Below are positions 16,728 through 25,542 of a stretch of 64,000 bases of DNA, piece after piece. Source of the DNA: Thalassobius sp047123305 (GTDB lineage: Bacteria > Pseudomonadota > Alphaproteobacteria > Rhodobacterales > Rhodobacteraceae). The stretch spans positions 2,294,001 through 2,358,000 of the forward strand of contig NZ_CP138918.1 of NCBI RefSeq assembly GCF_047123305.1, in the 5' to 3' direction. The translations under genes and the position numbers were made by a program. Positions within the stretch are counted from its first letter, which is position 1; every line of letters begins with the position of its first letter. The notes under the pieces were generated by a model. That model was not told the DNA's origin and ran no database searches. It worked only from the letters and a program-made list of their open reading frames with translations.

Positions 16728-18143
16728 ATGAATTTACAGCCCGTGACCCCCGCCTTTCTGGACGCCCTGCGCCCTGATCTTGACCCGCGCTGCTTCCGCG
16801 ATGTGACCCCCAACTATCTGGAAGAACCGCGCGGTCGCTGGCAGGGGCAGGCAGGTGCGGTGCTGGCCCCGGCCACAACCGCAGAGGTCGCCACGATCCT
16901 GCGCGCCGCACATGCCGCAAAGGTGCCCGTGGTGCCTTACGGCGGGGGCACCGGTCTGGTGGGTGGACAAGTGATGGGGCAGGGGCCGGCGCCGATTGTC
17001 CTGTCGCTGGAACGGATGACCAAAGTGCGGGCCTGCTACCCCGATGAAAACGTCCTGGTGGTCGAGGCTGGTGCCATCCTGCAAGATATCCATTCCGTTG
17101 CTGACGATCACAACCGGCTTTTCCCGATGTCCATCGCCGCCAAAGGCTCGGCCCGCATCGGCGGCTGTCTGGCGACCAATGCCGGCGGGGTGAACGTGCT
17201 GCGCTACGGCAATACTCGCGATTTGGTGTTGGGGATTGAGGCAGTGTTGCCGGACGGGCGGATCTGGAACGGGCTGACCCGCCTGCGCAAAGACAACACC
17301 GGCTATGACCTGAAAAACCTGCTGATCGGTTCCGAAGGCAGTCTGGGCGTGATCACCGCTGCGGCGCTGAAACTGTCGCCCAAACCCGCCTCGCAAGGCA
17401 CCGCCGTGATGGTGGTCGACAGCCCCGAAGCGGCGCTGTCGCTCTTGTCCTTGGCGCGTGAGCACATGGGCGAAGCGGTGTCCGCCTTTGAGCTGATCCA
17501 CCGCCAGGGCCTTGATTTCATGGCCGACCATCTGCCGGAGCTGCGCCGGCCGTTTCCAGAAAACCCGGAATGGTCGGTGCTGATCGATCTGGGGCTGGCC
17601 CGTGGGCTGGATCCGTCCGAGGCGCTAGAAACCCTGTTTGTCGAAGCAGCCGAAGCCGGGCTGGTCAGCGATGGGGTGATTGCGCAGAACGAGCAGCAAC
17701 GCCACGAGCTGTGGGAAATGCGCGAACAGATCCCCGAGGCCAACCGCCTTGTGGGCTCCATCTCCAGCCATGACATCTCGCTGCCACTCAGCCACCTCGC
17801 AGCCTTCATCGAGGAAGGCCGTGCCGCGCTGGAACAGCTGGGGGACATGCGCCTCAACTGCTTTGGCCATCTGGGCGACGGCAACCTGCACTTCAACGTC
17901 TTCCCAGCCAAGGGAAAATCAAAAACCGACTATGAAACGCAGCGCGACGCCATCAAAACCCTGATCCATGATCTGGTTGCGGTACATCAGGGCAGCTTCA
18001 GCGCCGAACATGGCGTGGGGCGTCACAAGGTCGGCGATCTGGAAAAATACGGTGATCCGGTGAAACTGGCGCTGATGCAGCAGATCAAAGCCACCTTCGA
18101 CCCGCATGGCATCATGAACCCTGGTGTGGTTCTGCGCGGCTAA
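16728..18143 (+). CDS. FAD-linked oxidase (D-2-hydroxyacid dehydrogenase type)
   Basis: A 471-residue member of the VAO/PCMH flavoprotein family. The FAD-binding domain shows VVPYGGGTGLVGGQV (about 63-77), GGCLATNAGGVNVLRYG and GSEGSLGVITAAALKL. The C-terminal domain has the metal/substrate histidines of the D-lactate/D-2-hydroxyglutarate dehydrogenases: FGHLGDGNLHFNVFP and SAEHGVGRHKVGDLEKYG. It oxidises a D-2-hydroxyacid to the 2-oxoacid, passing electrons to a flavoprotein or quinone; the exact acid is not determinable here. It ends the plus-strand run, and a repeat element separates it from convergent apt. Confidence 0.92.
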   Translation: MNLQPVTPAFLDALRPDLDPRCFRDVTPNYLEEPRGRWQGQAGAVLAPATTAEVATILRAAHAAKVPVVPYGGGTGLVGGQVMGQGPAPIVLSLERMTKVRACYPDENVLVVEAGAILQDIHSVADDHNRLFPMSIAAKGSARIGGCLATNAGGVNVLRYGNTRDLVLGIEAVLPDGRIWNGLTRLRKDNTGYDLKNLLIGSEGSLGVITAAALKLSPKPASQGTAVMVVDSPEAALSLLSLAREHMGEAVSAFELIHRQGLDFMADHLPELRRPFPENPEWSVLIDLGLARGLDPSEALETLFVEAAEAGLVSDGVIAQNEQQRHELWEMREQIPEANRLVGSISSHDISLPLSHLAAFIEEGRAALEQLGDMRLNCFGHLGDGNLHFNVFPAKGKSKTDYETQRDAIKTLIHDLVAVHQGSFSAEHGVGRHKVGDLEKYGDPVKLALMQQIKATFDPHGIMNPGVVLRG

Positions 18144-18148
18144 GGCTT

Positions 18149-18196
18149 TCTTCTTGGGGGAAATATCCCGGGGGTCTGGGGGCGGCGCCCCCAGCC
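18149..18196. repeat. dispersed GC-rich hairpin element, copy 3
   Basis: TTCTTCTTGGGGGAAATATC, then CCGGGGGTCT and a GGGGGC-GGC-GCCCCC hairpin. Same orientation as the copy at 6270. Located between the convergent FAD oxidase and apt genes. Confidence 0.65.
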
Positions 18197-18206
18197 TCTT
18201 GTGCCA

Positions 18207-18749
18207 CTACAGGCCTTCAAACTCGCACAGAACCGAAACATCCATCCCCATCGCTTCCAGCTTCTTACGGCCACCCAACTCGGGCAGATCAATCACAAAA
18301 GCGCAGCTCAGGATTTTGCCGCCCAGACGCTCAACCAGTTTGATGCCGGCCTCTGCGGTGCCGCCGGTGGCCAGCAGATCATCGACCAGCAGGATGGTTT
18401 CGCCCGGCTCGATCGCGTCGTCATGCAGTTCCACGATCGCTTCGCCGTATTCCAGCGTATAGGCCTCGGAAATGGTTTTGCCCGGCAATTTGCCTTTCTT
18501 GCGGATCGGCACAAACCCGGTGCCCAGCTGGTGGGCAATTGCGCCACCAAGGATGAAACCGCGCGCCTCCAGTCCAACCACCTTGTCGATGCGCTGACCG
18601 GCGTAAGGGTGCAGCATCTGGTCCACCGCCATGCGGAACCCGCGCGGGTCGGCAAACAGGGTGGTCACATCGCGGAACATGATGCCCTCGTGGGGGAAAT
18701 CCACAATGGTGCGGATGTAGTCTTTGACGGTTTTGTCATTGGGCGCCAT
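18207..18749 (-). CDS. apt: adenine phosphoribosyltransferase
   Basis: A 180-residue purine-salvage enzyme (adenine + PRPP to AMP). The PRPP-binding motif is ILLVDDLLATGGTAEAG near residue 120. The adenine-site region VGLEARGFILGGAIA and the upstream FPHEGIMFRDVTTLF are standard. The open frame extends to 18842, but the ATG at 18749 has GAGGA 6 nt ahead and gives the normal length, so I use it. It is convergent with the FAD oxidase gene and follows the DUF418 gene by 82 bp. Confidence 0.95.
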   Translation of the reverse strand: MAPNDKTVKDYIRTIVDFPHEGIMFRDVTTLFADPRGFRMAVDQMLHPYAGQRIDKVVGLEARGFILGGAIAHQLGTGFVPIRKKGKLPGKTISEAYTLEYGEAIVELHDDAIEPGETILLVDDLLATGGTAEAGIKLVERLGGKILSCAFVIDLPELGGRKKLEAMGMDVSVLCEFEGL

Positions 18750-18831
18750 TGGGTGTCCTCGCTTCCGGCTGGTCGATTTGTCGGGGCTGTTTGTGGCGGT
18801 TGCGGATTGGTTTTTCAAGGAAATTGAGGGG

Positions 18832-19833
18832 TTATCCGGCAATCCGCCGCATCAAGGCTTCCAGCGGTCCACGGGTACTGACGCGCTGCCACATAAGAAC
18901 GTAGAGGAGGCACAGCAGGCAGAAGACGAGTGAATAGAGGAAGATCTGCATCGGATTTAACACGCCGCCAAGGAGGCCCAGCCCTTCCAAGATCCCCATG
19001 CCCAACAGGATATGCGCCAAGTAAAGCGTCAGGCTCTGGCGACCAGCCAGTGCCAGCGGATTGGTCAGGCGGGGGGCGGATTGGCCCAGACACAGGCAGA
19101 GGGCAATCACCACCATCGCGCTGCCGCTGGCCGACAGAATGTAAAATGGTGTCGGCGGGATCGGAGCTGTGCCGAACAGGGGCGCCAGTTCTCCGGATGG
19201 AACCAGCTGCGCCGGCAAGAGGCCAAGCACAAACATGGCAGCCCCCCAAAGGCTCAGCCGCCTTTGGACAGGAGGTGCCGCAAGGTCCAGCCGTGACAGG
19301 CCAAGACCGATCAGCAGAAAACTCAACCAGGGCAGAACAGGGTGCCAGCCGTTGTAGAAGGTGTGACGCAGGTAGCCTTCGACGGTCCAGAACTGACTGT
19401 ATTCCAGCGTGTCCCAATTCCACCCCGCGTCGTAATTGCCAAAAATCAGCGCCGCGAAGGCAAGGGCCGCAACGCCTGCAGCCACCCCCCAAAGTCGCGG
19501 TGCGGTCCATCCCAGGAAGGGCAGCACACAAAGGAAGTAGGTGCCGTAGTAATGCAGGATGTCGGCCTCAAATATCGTCAGGTTCAACAGGCCAAGGGCA
19601 ATCAGAAACATCGCCCGTTTGCTCACCAGGGCAGCGCTGGCCCGGGACAGGCCCAGGCCTACTCCCGCCAGCACCACAAATAGGGCGGCTGCGCGCCCCT
19701 CCAGCCCGTTGGTGAGGATGGAGGCCAGATCTTGTCCGGCAGCGACCTCTGCCGCGATGCGAAAGTTCACCAGAACCATGCCGCAAAAGGCGAGGAAACG
19801 GGCAATGTCGAGGCCGGTGAGACGCATGGGCAA
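18832..19833 (-). CDS. DUF418-type multi-spanning membrane protein
   Basis: A 333-residue, very hydrophobic protein with about nine or ten transmembrane helices. The start RLTGLDIARFLAFCGMVLVNF is the recurrent N-terminal helix of the YeiB/DUF418 and acyltransferase-3-like families. The late segment LAGRQSLTLYLAHILLGMGI is the conserved DUF418 helix. The biochemical role is unknown; members are often proposed to transfer acyl groups or transport. Two ATGs (19833 and 19827) are possible starts. It is upstream of apt on the same strand. Confidence 0.8.
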   Translation of the reverse strand: MPMRLTGLDIARFLAFCGMVLVNFRIAAEVAAGQDLASILTNGLEGRAAALFVVLAGVGLGLSRASAALVSKRAMFLIALGLLNLTIFEADILHYYGTYFLCVLPFLGWTAPRLWGVAAGVAALAFAALIFGNYDAGWNWDTLEYSQFWTVEGYLRHTFYNGWHPVLPWLSFLLIGLGLSRLDLAAPPVQRRLSLWGAAMFVLGLLPAQLVPSGELAPLFGTAPIPPTPFYILSASGSAMVVIALCLCLGQSAPRLTNPLALAGRQSLTLYLAHILLGMGILEGLGLLGGVLNPMQIFLYSLVFCLLCLLYVLMWQRVSTRGPLEALMRRIAG

Positions 19834-19877
19834 TCCTATGGAGCTGAAATCTGACCCTTATTTGGGCAGTTCCTTCC

Positions 19878-19908
19878 AAAAAGAAAGGCCGCCCCCAAAG
19901 GGACGGCC
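19878..19908 (-). terminator. rho-independent terminator after mtnP
   Basis: Read on the minus strand: stem GGCCGTCCC with GGGGCGGCC (one wobble), 4-5 nt loop, followed by TTTCTTTTT. It lies 28 bp after the mtnP stop. Confidence 0.75.
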
Positions 19909-19935
19909 CGAGACCGGCAGGAACCTGCCGTTTGT

Positions 19936-20808
19936 TCAGCCCAACACACGGCCCGCGACCGCGTCAAGTTTGGCCACGACAGCGGGGTCGCGTTTTTCGG
20001 GGGCGGTGAGGATGGCAAATTCCAGCGCCTTGTCGCAGCCGTGCGGGCAATCGTTCCGCTCGGCGCCCAAAAGGGCCGGCAGGCGTTTAACCAGTTCGCG
20101 GCCTTTGTCGGCATTGCCGACAAGAGTTTTGATGATCTCGGTCACGTCAACTTCGCCGTGGTCAGGGTGCCAGCTGTCATAGTCGGTGATCATGGCAACG
20201 GAGGCGTAGCAAAGTTCGGCCTCGCGGGCGAGTTTCGCCTCGGGCATGTTGGTCATGCCGATCACATCACAGCCCCAGCTTTCGCGGTACATCTTGGACT
20301 CCGCCAGCGTGGAGAACTGCGGCCCTTCCATCGCCAGATAGGTGCCCCCCTTGTGGACCTTGATCCCGGCATCGGTGGCGGCGGTAAAACAGGCCTCAGA
20401 CAGGCGCGGGCAGGTGGGGTGGGCAACGCTGACATGGGCCACACAGCCGGTGCCAAAAAAGCTTTTCTCACGCGCAAAGGTGCGGTCGATGAATTGATCG
20501 ACGATCACAAAGTCCCCCGGCGCCATTTCATCGCGGAACGACCCGCAGGCCGAGACCGAGATCACATCAGTGACCCCCAGACGTTTCAGCGCGTCGATAT
20601 TGGCGCGGTAGGGCACTGTGGTGGGGGAATGCACATGGCCGCGGCCATGACGCGGCAGGAAGGCCATTTTCACACCTTGATAGGTGCCGGTCAGAATCTG
20701 GTCAGAAGGATCCCCCCAAGGGGTGTCCACAGAGACCCATTCTGCCCCTTCCAATCCGTCAATTTCATAGATGCCCGATCCGCCGATCACGCCAATATAT
20801 GTATCCAT
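19936..20808 (-). CDS. mtnP: S-methyl-5'-thioadenosine phosphorylase
   Basis: About 290 residues. It phosphorolyses methylthioadenosine to adenine and methylthioribose-1-phosphate in methionine salvage. Clear family blocks are DTYIGVIGGSGIYEIDGLEG, FLPRHGRGHVHSPTTVPYRAN, the substrate segment YLAMEGPQFSTLAESKMYR, and VIGMTNMPEAKLAREAELCYA. ATGs at 20817 and 20808 are both possible; the second has AGGA 8 nt ahead and gives the common MDTYIG start. The adenine it releases is the substrate of apt, encoded one gene further along the same strand. Confidence 0.95.
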   Translation of the reverse strand: MDTYIGVIGGSGIYEIDGLEGAEWVSVDTPWGDPSDQILTGTYQGVKMAFLPRHGRGHVHSPTTVPYRANIDALKRLGVTDVISVSACGSFRDEMAPGDFVIVDQFIDRTFAREKSFFGTGCVAHVSVAHPTCPRLSEACFTAATDAGIKVHKGGTYLAMEGPQFSTLAESKMYRESWGCDVIGMTNMPEAKLAREAELCYASVAMITDYDSWHPDHGEVDVTEIIKTLVGNADKGRELVKRLPALLGAERNDCPHGCDKALEFAILTAPEKRDPAVVAKLDAVAGRVLG

Positions 20809-20863
20809 TCCTGCCATCCTGTCTTTGCTTATGTTGTCTTAGCGGGGCTTGGTTAAGCCCAGC

Positions 20864-21469
20864 TTAATCGTCCGGTCGGGTCAGCGAAAAGAGATCCTTA
20901 ACCACCGAATAATCGCGATAGCCCAACCGGGCGAGCGGCTGGAAAGTGGTGACGTCAAAGATGCCGTCGATCAGGTGCTCATCGCGAATGCGCACACCTG
21001 TAACTTCGCCGAATACCACCTGATTGGACAGGCCTGGCAGCTCAACAATCTTGGTCAGCTTGCATTCAAGCACTGCAGGGGCGGCCAGCACATAAGAACA
21101 GGCCACGGTGTCACATTCGGCCTTTTCCAGACCGGCGTGGGCGAATTCATCCACATCGCCGGCCAAAGCGGCCGAACTGGCGTTCATCGCATCGCGCAGG
21201 GCGTGCGAGACCACGTTGCAGGCAAAGCCCCCGGTTTCGCGGATATTGGCAACGCTGTCTTTGCCAAAGTCACGGTCAGCCTTGCTGCCAGTGGAGGCAA
21301 ACATCACCTGCGGCGGCTCATAGGCCACGGCGTTGAAAAAGGAATATGGGGCCAGATTGTCATGCCCGTCGGCAGAACGGCTGGAAATCCAGCCAATGGG
21401 CCGGGGGGTGACAATGGCGTTAAAGGGATTGTGCGGCAGGCCGTGGCCGTCCTTGGGCTGGTAGAACAT
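20864..21469 (-). CDS. flavin reductase-like domain protein (FMN-binding split barrel)
   Basis: A 201-residue protein of the DIM6/NTAB flavin reductase family. Typical blocks are the early FNAIVTPRPIGWISSRS, NLAPYSFFNAVAYEPPQVMFAS at the FMN site, then GGFACNVVSHALRDAMN. No signal peptide or membrane segment. It ends 55 bp before mtnP on the same strand. Family members reduce flavin or bind FMN as redox enzymes; the partner here is unknown. Confidence 0.88.
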   Translation of the reverse strand: MFYQPKDGHGLPHNPFNAIVTPRPIGWISSRSADGHDNLAPYSFFNAVAYEPPQVMFASTGSKADRDFGKDSVANIRETGGFACNVVSHALRDAMNASSAALAGDVDEFAHAGLEKAECDTVACSYVLAAPAVLECKLTKIVELPGLSNQVVFGEVTGVRIRDEHLIDGIFDVTTFQPLARLGYRDYSVVKDLFSLTRPDD

Positions 21470-21630
21470 CTGTCCTCGGGATTTTTGAAACTGTTTCGCG
21501 TTTGTGTCAGACCTAACGTCGTGCTAGGGGCGTTTCCAGTTCAATTTGCGCGGCTCAAGGGCTTGTGTCCAGTTGCGGATCTGGCAAGTTGTTGAGCCAG
21601 TGAAGAAAAGACAGAGGGATCAGAAGACCG

Positions 21631-22128
21631 GTGTTCCAGTTTTCGGTGGAAAGCAAGGATGATTGGTGGGAGGTCGAAGCCCTCTATGACCTCTGTTTTG
21701 CACCGGGGCGGACGGCGCTGTCGTCTTACCGGTTGCGCGATGAAGTGGACCCGGTTGCCGAGCTGTCGCTGCTGGCGCGGGACGGCGAAGGCATTCTGGC
21801 GGGGGCGATACGATACTGGCCGGTGCGGGTGGGGGACGATGTGGCCCTGTTGCTGGGACCCGTGGCCGTTCATCCAACCCATCAGGGCGAAGGCCTGGCA
21901 GCGCTGCTTATTCAGGACAGTATGGAACGGGCCACACGGCTGGGCTGGGCACGGGTGATGCTGGTGGGCGATGCGCCGTATTACAGCCGCTATGGGTTTG
22001 AGCGGCTCCCCGATGTGGTCATGCCGCCGCCAACCAACCCGGATCGGGTGCTGGGCCATGCGTTGCAAGCGGGCGCGTGGGACGGTGTTGCAGGTGATGT
22101 CACCCGTTATCTGGCTGCGCCGTCCTAA
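21631..22128 (+). CDS. GNAT acetyltransferase (YhbS-like)
   Basis: A 165-residue N-acetyltransferase. The acetyl-CoA binding region is LLGPVAVHPTHQGEGLAALL (about 73-92, with the Q/R-x-x-G-x-G/A loop), followed by GDAPYYSRYGFERL, the late strand and helix typical of the YhbS subgroup. It starts with GTG at 21631; ribosome-binding sequence is weak. It is divergent from the flavin reductase gene and 68 bp upstream of the EcsC-family gene. The substrate is unknown. Confidence 0.87.
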   Translation: MFQFSVESKDDWWEVEALYDLCFAPGRTALSSYRLRDEVDPVAELSLLARDGEGILAGAIRYWPVRVGDDVALLLGPVAVHPTHQGEGLAALLIQDSMERATRLGWARVMLVGDAPYYSRYGFERLPDVVMPPPTNPDRVLGHALQAGAWDGVAGDVTRYLAAPS

Positions 22129-22196
22129 GGTTGTTTCTTGAAATCAGTGACCCTATTGCCCATCTGTTCCCCATAGGGACAGGAGGATTTTTAGAT

Positions 22197-22964
22197 ATGT
22201 TGATTGAGGACGCCCCGCCGCTAGACGTGGATTTGGACGCCGAAATGGCTGCGCTTGCGAAACGCTATCACAAAGCCTCGGGACCCGGCATTCAGGTGTT
22301 GAACCTCTTGGGATCTTCCGCCGAAAACCTGTTGGAACGCCTGCCAGAAGGGGTGCGAGACCGGTTGGATGAAGGCACGGAAAAGGCGCTGTTTCTGGCT
22401 ATGAAAGCGGCACATCGCTCGCGCGGGTTGGTGGGGGATCAGCCCAGCTGGCTGAACACCACCGTGACCACCGCGATGGGGGCGGCAGGCGGCTTTGGCG
22501 GTTTGCCCACCGCGATGGCAGAGCTGCCGGTGACCACAGCCGTGTTGCTGCGCGCCATTCAGGGGGTTGCGGTGGAACACGGGTTTGATGCGGCAGCAGA
22601 GAATGTGCAGTTCGACTGTGTGCAGGTCTTTGCCTCTGCGGGGCCGCTGGCCCATGACGACGGGTCTGACATGGCCTTTCTGGCGACCCGGATGGCGCTG
22701 CGTGGTGCTTCGATGCAAACGCTGATTGCCAAGGTTGCGCCCCGTCTGGCGCAGGTGCTGGGGCAGAAACTGGCGGCACAAACGGTGCCTGTTCTGGGTG
22801 CAGTGGCGGGGGCGGCAACGAATTATGCCTACACCAGCTACTATCAGGAAATCGCCCATGTGCATTTCCGTCTGCGCCGATTGGCGATTGAAACAGACAC
22901 ACGCCCCGAAGTGCTGGTTGAGGATCTGCGCCAGCGGGTAATGCCGCCGATTGCACAGATGTAA
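22197..22964 (+). CDS. EcsC family protein
   Basis: About 255 residues resembling EcsC: a soluble N-terminal part, then helical amphipathic segments LNTTVTTAMGAAGGFGGLPTA and LPVTTAVLLRAIQGVAVEHG, and a C-terminal VPVLGAVAGAATNYAYTSYY with a glycine-rich motif. The frame is open from 22131, but AGGAGG at 22181 precedes the ATG at 22197, which I use. EcsC was named from a Bacillus ABC-transporter operon, but its function remains unclear and no transporter is adjacent here. It is convergent with ptsP, with a repeat element between. Confidence 0.85.
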   Translation: MLIEDAPPLDVDLDAEMAALAKRYHKASGPGIQVLNLLGSSAENLLERLPEGVRDRLDEGTEKALFLAMKAAHRSRGLVGDQPSWLNTTVTTAMGAAGGFGGLPTAMAELPVTTAVLLRAIQGVAVEHGFDAAAENVQFDCVQVFASAGPLAHDDGSDMAFLATRMALRGASMQTLIAKVAPRLAQVLGQKLAAQTVPVLGAVAGAATNYAYTSYYQEIAHVHFRLRRLAIETDTRPEVLVEDLRQRVMPPIAQM

Positions 22965-23014
22965 CCATCTGATCCTAAATACGTAAGTTGGGCGCCACTG
23001 CCGGGGCGCGCTGT

Positions 23015-23059
23015 ATGTTTGGGCGCCTCCGGTGGGAGTATTTGTGGCAAGATGAAAGC
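23015..23059. repeat. dispersed GC-rich hairpin element, copy 4 (degenerate)
   Basis: GGGCGCCTCCGGTGGGAGTA followed by TTTGTGGCAAGATGAAAGCG, matching the orientation of the copy at 11685 but with an eroded G-run. It sits between convergent ecsC-like and ptsP genes. Confidence 0.5.
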
Positions 23060-23062
23060 GGA

Positions 23063-25306
23063 TCAGCTGCTTTTGCGCAGATACTCCATCACCGAGGGGC
23101 GCACCGACTGATCGCCGCGTAACCTGGCCTCTTCGATGACGCGACGCAGACCGTCTAGGTCCACCGAGCGCAGGATGTTTTTCACCGGCCCGATAGAGGC
23201 GGGGCGCATCGACAGCGATCTGAGCCCCATTGCCGCCAGGCAGATGGCCTCGACGGGACGACCAGCGTCTTCGCCGCAGAAGGACAGCGCGGTGCCGGAG
23301 GCTTCGCAGCGTTTCACAATGCCTTCCAGGAAGGTCAGGAAGCTGACATTCAGGGAGTCGTAGCGTTTGCGCACCCGTTCGTTTTCGCGGTCCGCGGCAA
23401 AGAAGAACTGTTTCAGGTCGTTGCCACCGATGGAGAGGAAATCGACCTCCTCGTAGAACTTATCCGGTGCAAAGGCGAGGGAAGGCGTTTCCAGCATGGC
23501 GCCGATTTCCACGCTTTCGGGCAGGGTGTGGCCCAGCTTGCGTTCGCGCTTCATCACCTTTTCCATCTCGGCGCGGGCCTGACGGTATTCTTCATACTGT
23601 GCCACAAAGGGGAACATAACGGTCAGTGGTCGGCCATTGGCGGCGCGGATCAAAGCCTGCAGCTGCATCCGCATCACGCCACGTTTGTCCAGACCCACCC
23701 GAATGGCGCGCCAGCCGAGGGCTGGGTTTGGCTCATCGTTGGGCTTCATGTAGGGCAGCACCTTGTCCGACCCGATGTCGAGGGTGCGGAACACCACCCG
23801 TTTGCCATGTGCGGCGTCCAGCACGCGGGCATAAAGCGCGGACAGTTCAGACCGTTTCGGCATCTGGTTGCGCACCAGGAACTGCAACTCTGTGCGGAAC
23901 AAACCAACCCCTTCGGCGCCAGAACCATCCAGCGAGGGCAGGTCGGCCATAAGGCCGGCGTTCATATGCAATGCGATGGTCTTGCCGCATTTGGTGGTTG
24001 CGGTCTTGTCGCGGATCGAGGCGTAGCGTTCTTGCGCCTTGGCCTGCATCGCGATCTTGTCACGGAAGGCGGTCACCACGGTGTCGTCCGGGCGCAGATG
24101 CACGATGCCCTGTTCGCCATCCACCATGATGTGGTTGCCGTTCAGCGCATCGGTGGTGATCCGTTCGGCATGCACCACCAGCGGGATGGCCAGAGCGCGG
24201 GCCACAATCGCGGCGTGGGATCCGACGGAGCCCTCCTCCAGCACAATGCCCTTCAGCTTGCGGCCATAGTCCAGCAGTTCGGCAGGGCCGATGTTGCGGG
24301 CGATCAGGATCGGGTCAGCGGGCATTTCTGCGCCGGTGTTCTGTCCCTGACCGGTCAGGATGCGCAGCAGGCGGTTCGACAGATCGTCCAAATCATGCAG
24401 ACGTTCGCGCAGGTAGGCGTCGGTGGCCATGTTCATGCGCGCCCGGGCCTGAGATTGTTCTTTCTCAACAGCGGCTTCGGCGGAGAGGCCGCGGCTGATG
24501 TCTTCTTCCATCCGGCGCATCCAGCCTTTGGAATTGGCAAACATCCGGTAGGCTTCGAGCACCTGCACCTGTTCGGCGTCGCCACCCGAGGCCCCGGCGA
24601 GCATCTGGTCAACGCTGACGCGCAACTCGTCCACCGCTTCGTGCAGGCGGACCAATTCGGCATGGGGATCTTCGGCAATTGGGTTGGTCACCACCACACG
24701 CGGTTCATGCAGCCAGACGTGGCCTTCGGCGGCGCCTTCCTGCCCAACCGTGCCACGGATCAGAGCGGGGTTCTGGTGCGGGGCGGCCAGCGCGGCCCCT
24801 TCGCCCACAAAGGCGCCAAGTTCGGTCATTTCGGCCAGCACCATGGCGACCACTTCGAGCGCGTAGACCTCATCGGCGGTAAACTCGCGGGCGTCTTTCG
24901 ACTGTACCACCAAAACGCCAAGTTTTTCGCCCAATCGCTGAACAGGGACGCCGAGGAAAGACGAGAAAATCTCTTCGCCGGTTTCTGGCATGTAGCGGAA
25001 GCCCTTGGCGCTGGGCGCATCAGCGGTATTGACCACCCGTCCATAGCGGGCGACGCGGCCGACCAGGCCTTCGCCCAGCTTCATGCGGGTCTGGTGCACC
25101 GCTTCGGGGTTCAGGCCTTCGGTCGCGCAAAGTTCCAGCGTTTCGGAATCGCGGAACAGGTAGATCGAACACACCTCAGAGCCGGTGGAATCGGCAATCA
25201 GATGGGTGATCTTGTCCAGCCGCGCCTGTCCGGCGCTGTCTTCGGCCATTGCATCGCGCAGGCGTTGCAGCAGTTTGCGGCTCTCTGTTTCCGTCGCTTC
25301 ACTCAT
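23063..25306 (-). CDS. ptsP: phosphoenolpyruvate-protein phosphotransferase, nitrogen PTS (EI-Ntr)
   Basis: A 747-residue protein. It takes phosphate from PEP to NPr in the nitrogen-related PTS. An N-terminal GAF domain (about 20-165, RLDKITHLIADSTGSEVCSI) senses a small molecule. The EI N-terminal domain follows. The phosphorylated histidine lies in GSVGSHAAIVARALAIP near residue 370, and the TIM-barrel PEP-binding domain ends with GLFRTELQFL, GWRAIRVGLD and SFCGEDAGRP. It is preceded on the same strand by lysC, an arrangement widely kept in Alphaproteobacteria, but a strong terminator separates the two. Confidence 0.96.
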   Translation of the reverse strand: MSEATETESRKLLQRLRDAMAEDSAGQARLDKITHLIADSTGSEVCSIYLFRDSETLELCATEGLNPEAVHQTRMKLGEGLVGRVARYGRVVNTADAPSAKGFRYMPETGEEIFSSFLGVPVQRLGEKLGVLVVQSKDAREFTADEVYALEVVAMVLAEMTELGAFVGEGAALAAPHQNPALIRGTVGQEGAAEGHVWLHEPRVVVTNPIAEDPHAELVRLHEAVDELRVSVDQMLAGASGGDAEQVQVLEAYRMFANSKGWMRRMEEDISRGLSAEAAVEKEQSQARARMNMATDAYLRERLHDLDDLSNRLLRILTGQGQNTGAEMPADPILIARNIGPAELLDYGRKLKGIVLEEGSVGSHAAIVARALAIPLVVHAERITTDALNGNHIMVDGEQGIVHLRPDDTVVTAFRDKIAMQAKAQERYASIRDKTATTKCGKTIALHMNAGLMADLPSLDGSGAEGVGLFRTELQFLVRNQMPKRSELSALYARVLDAAHGKRVVFRTLDIGSDKVLPYMKPNDEPNPALGWRAIRVGLDKRGVMRMQLQALIRAANGRPLTVMFPFVAQYEEYRQARAEMEKVMKRERKLGHTLPESVEIGAMLETPSLAFAPDKFYEEVDFLSIGGNDLKQFFFAADRENERVRKRYDSLNVSFLTFLEGIVKRCEASGTALSFCGEDAGRPVEAICLAAMGLRSLSMRPASIGPVKNILRSVDLDGLRRVIEEARLRGDQSVRPSVMEYLRKSS

Positions 25307-25480
25307 CCGCGGCGGCCCTCCTCGCTGTCACCTCGGTGGTTAGACCACATGTTGGCGGAGAACAAAACGAATATCGCGTGAATGTTAGCGCAATAGGTGC
25401 GTTTCCGCGTGCCACATGCCAGAGGATTGTGCAGCCCCGCCGCAGGTGCAAAGGGATGCTGCGGGTGCGAGGGGGCGGGC

Positions 25481-25518
25481 AAAAGCAAAACGCCCCGCTT
25501 CGAGAAGAAGCGAGGCGT
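25481..25518 (-). terminator. rho-independent terminator after lysC
   Basis: Minus-strand hairpin with a 12-bp stem (ACGCCTCGCTTC with GAAGCGGGGCGT, one wobble), 5-nt loop, followed by TTTGCTTTT. Confidence 0.85.
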
Positions 25519-25542
25519 CTGTATTCCGATCTAGACGGCTGA

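Noticed and set aside
18750..18842. 31-residue N-terminal extension of apt
   Set aside because: The ATG at 18749 has a well-placed GAGGA and gives the family's normal length.
23528..25381. 617-residue frame antisense to ptsP
   Set aside because: ptsP has complete catalytic motifs on the other strand; the antisense product is His/Gln/Gly-rich with no motif.
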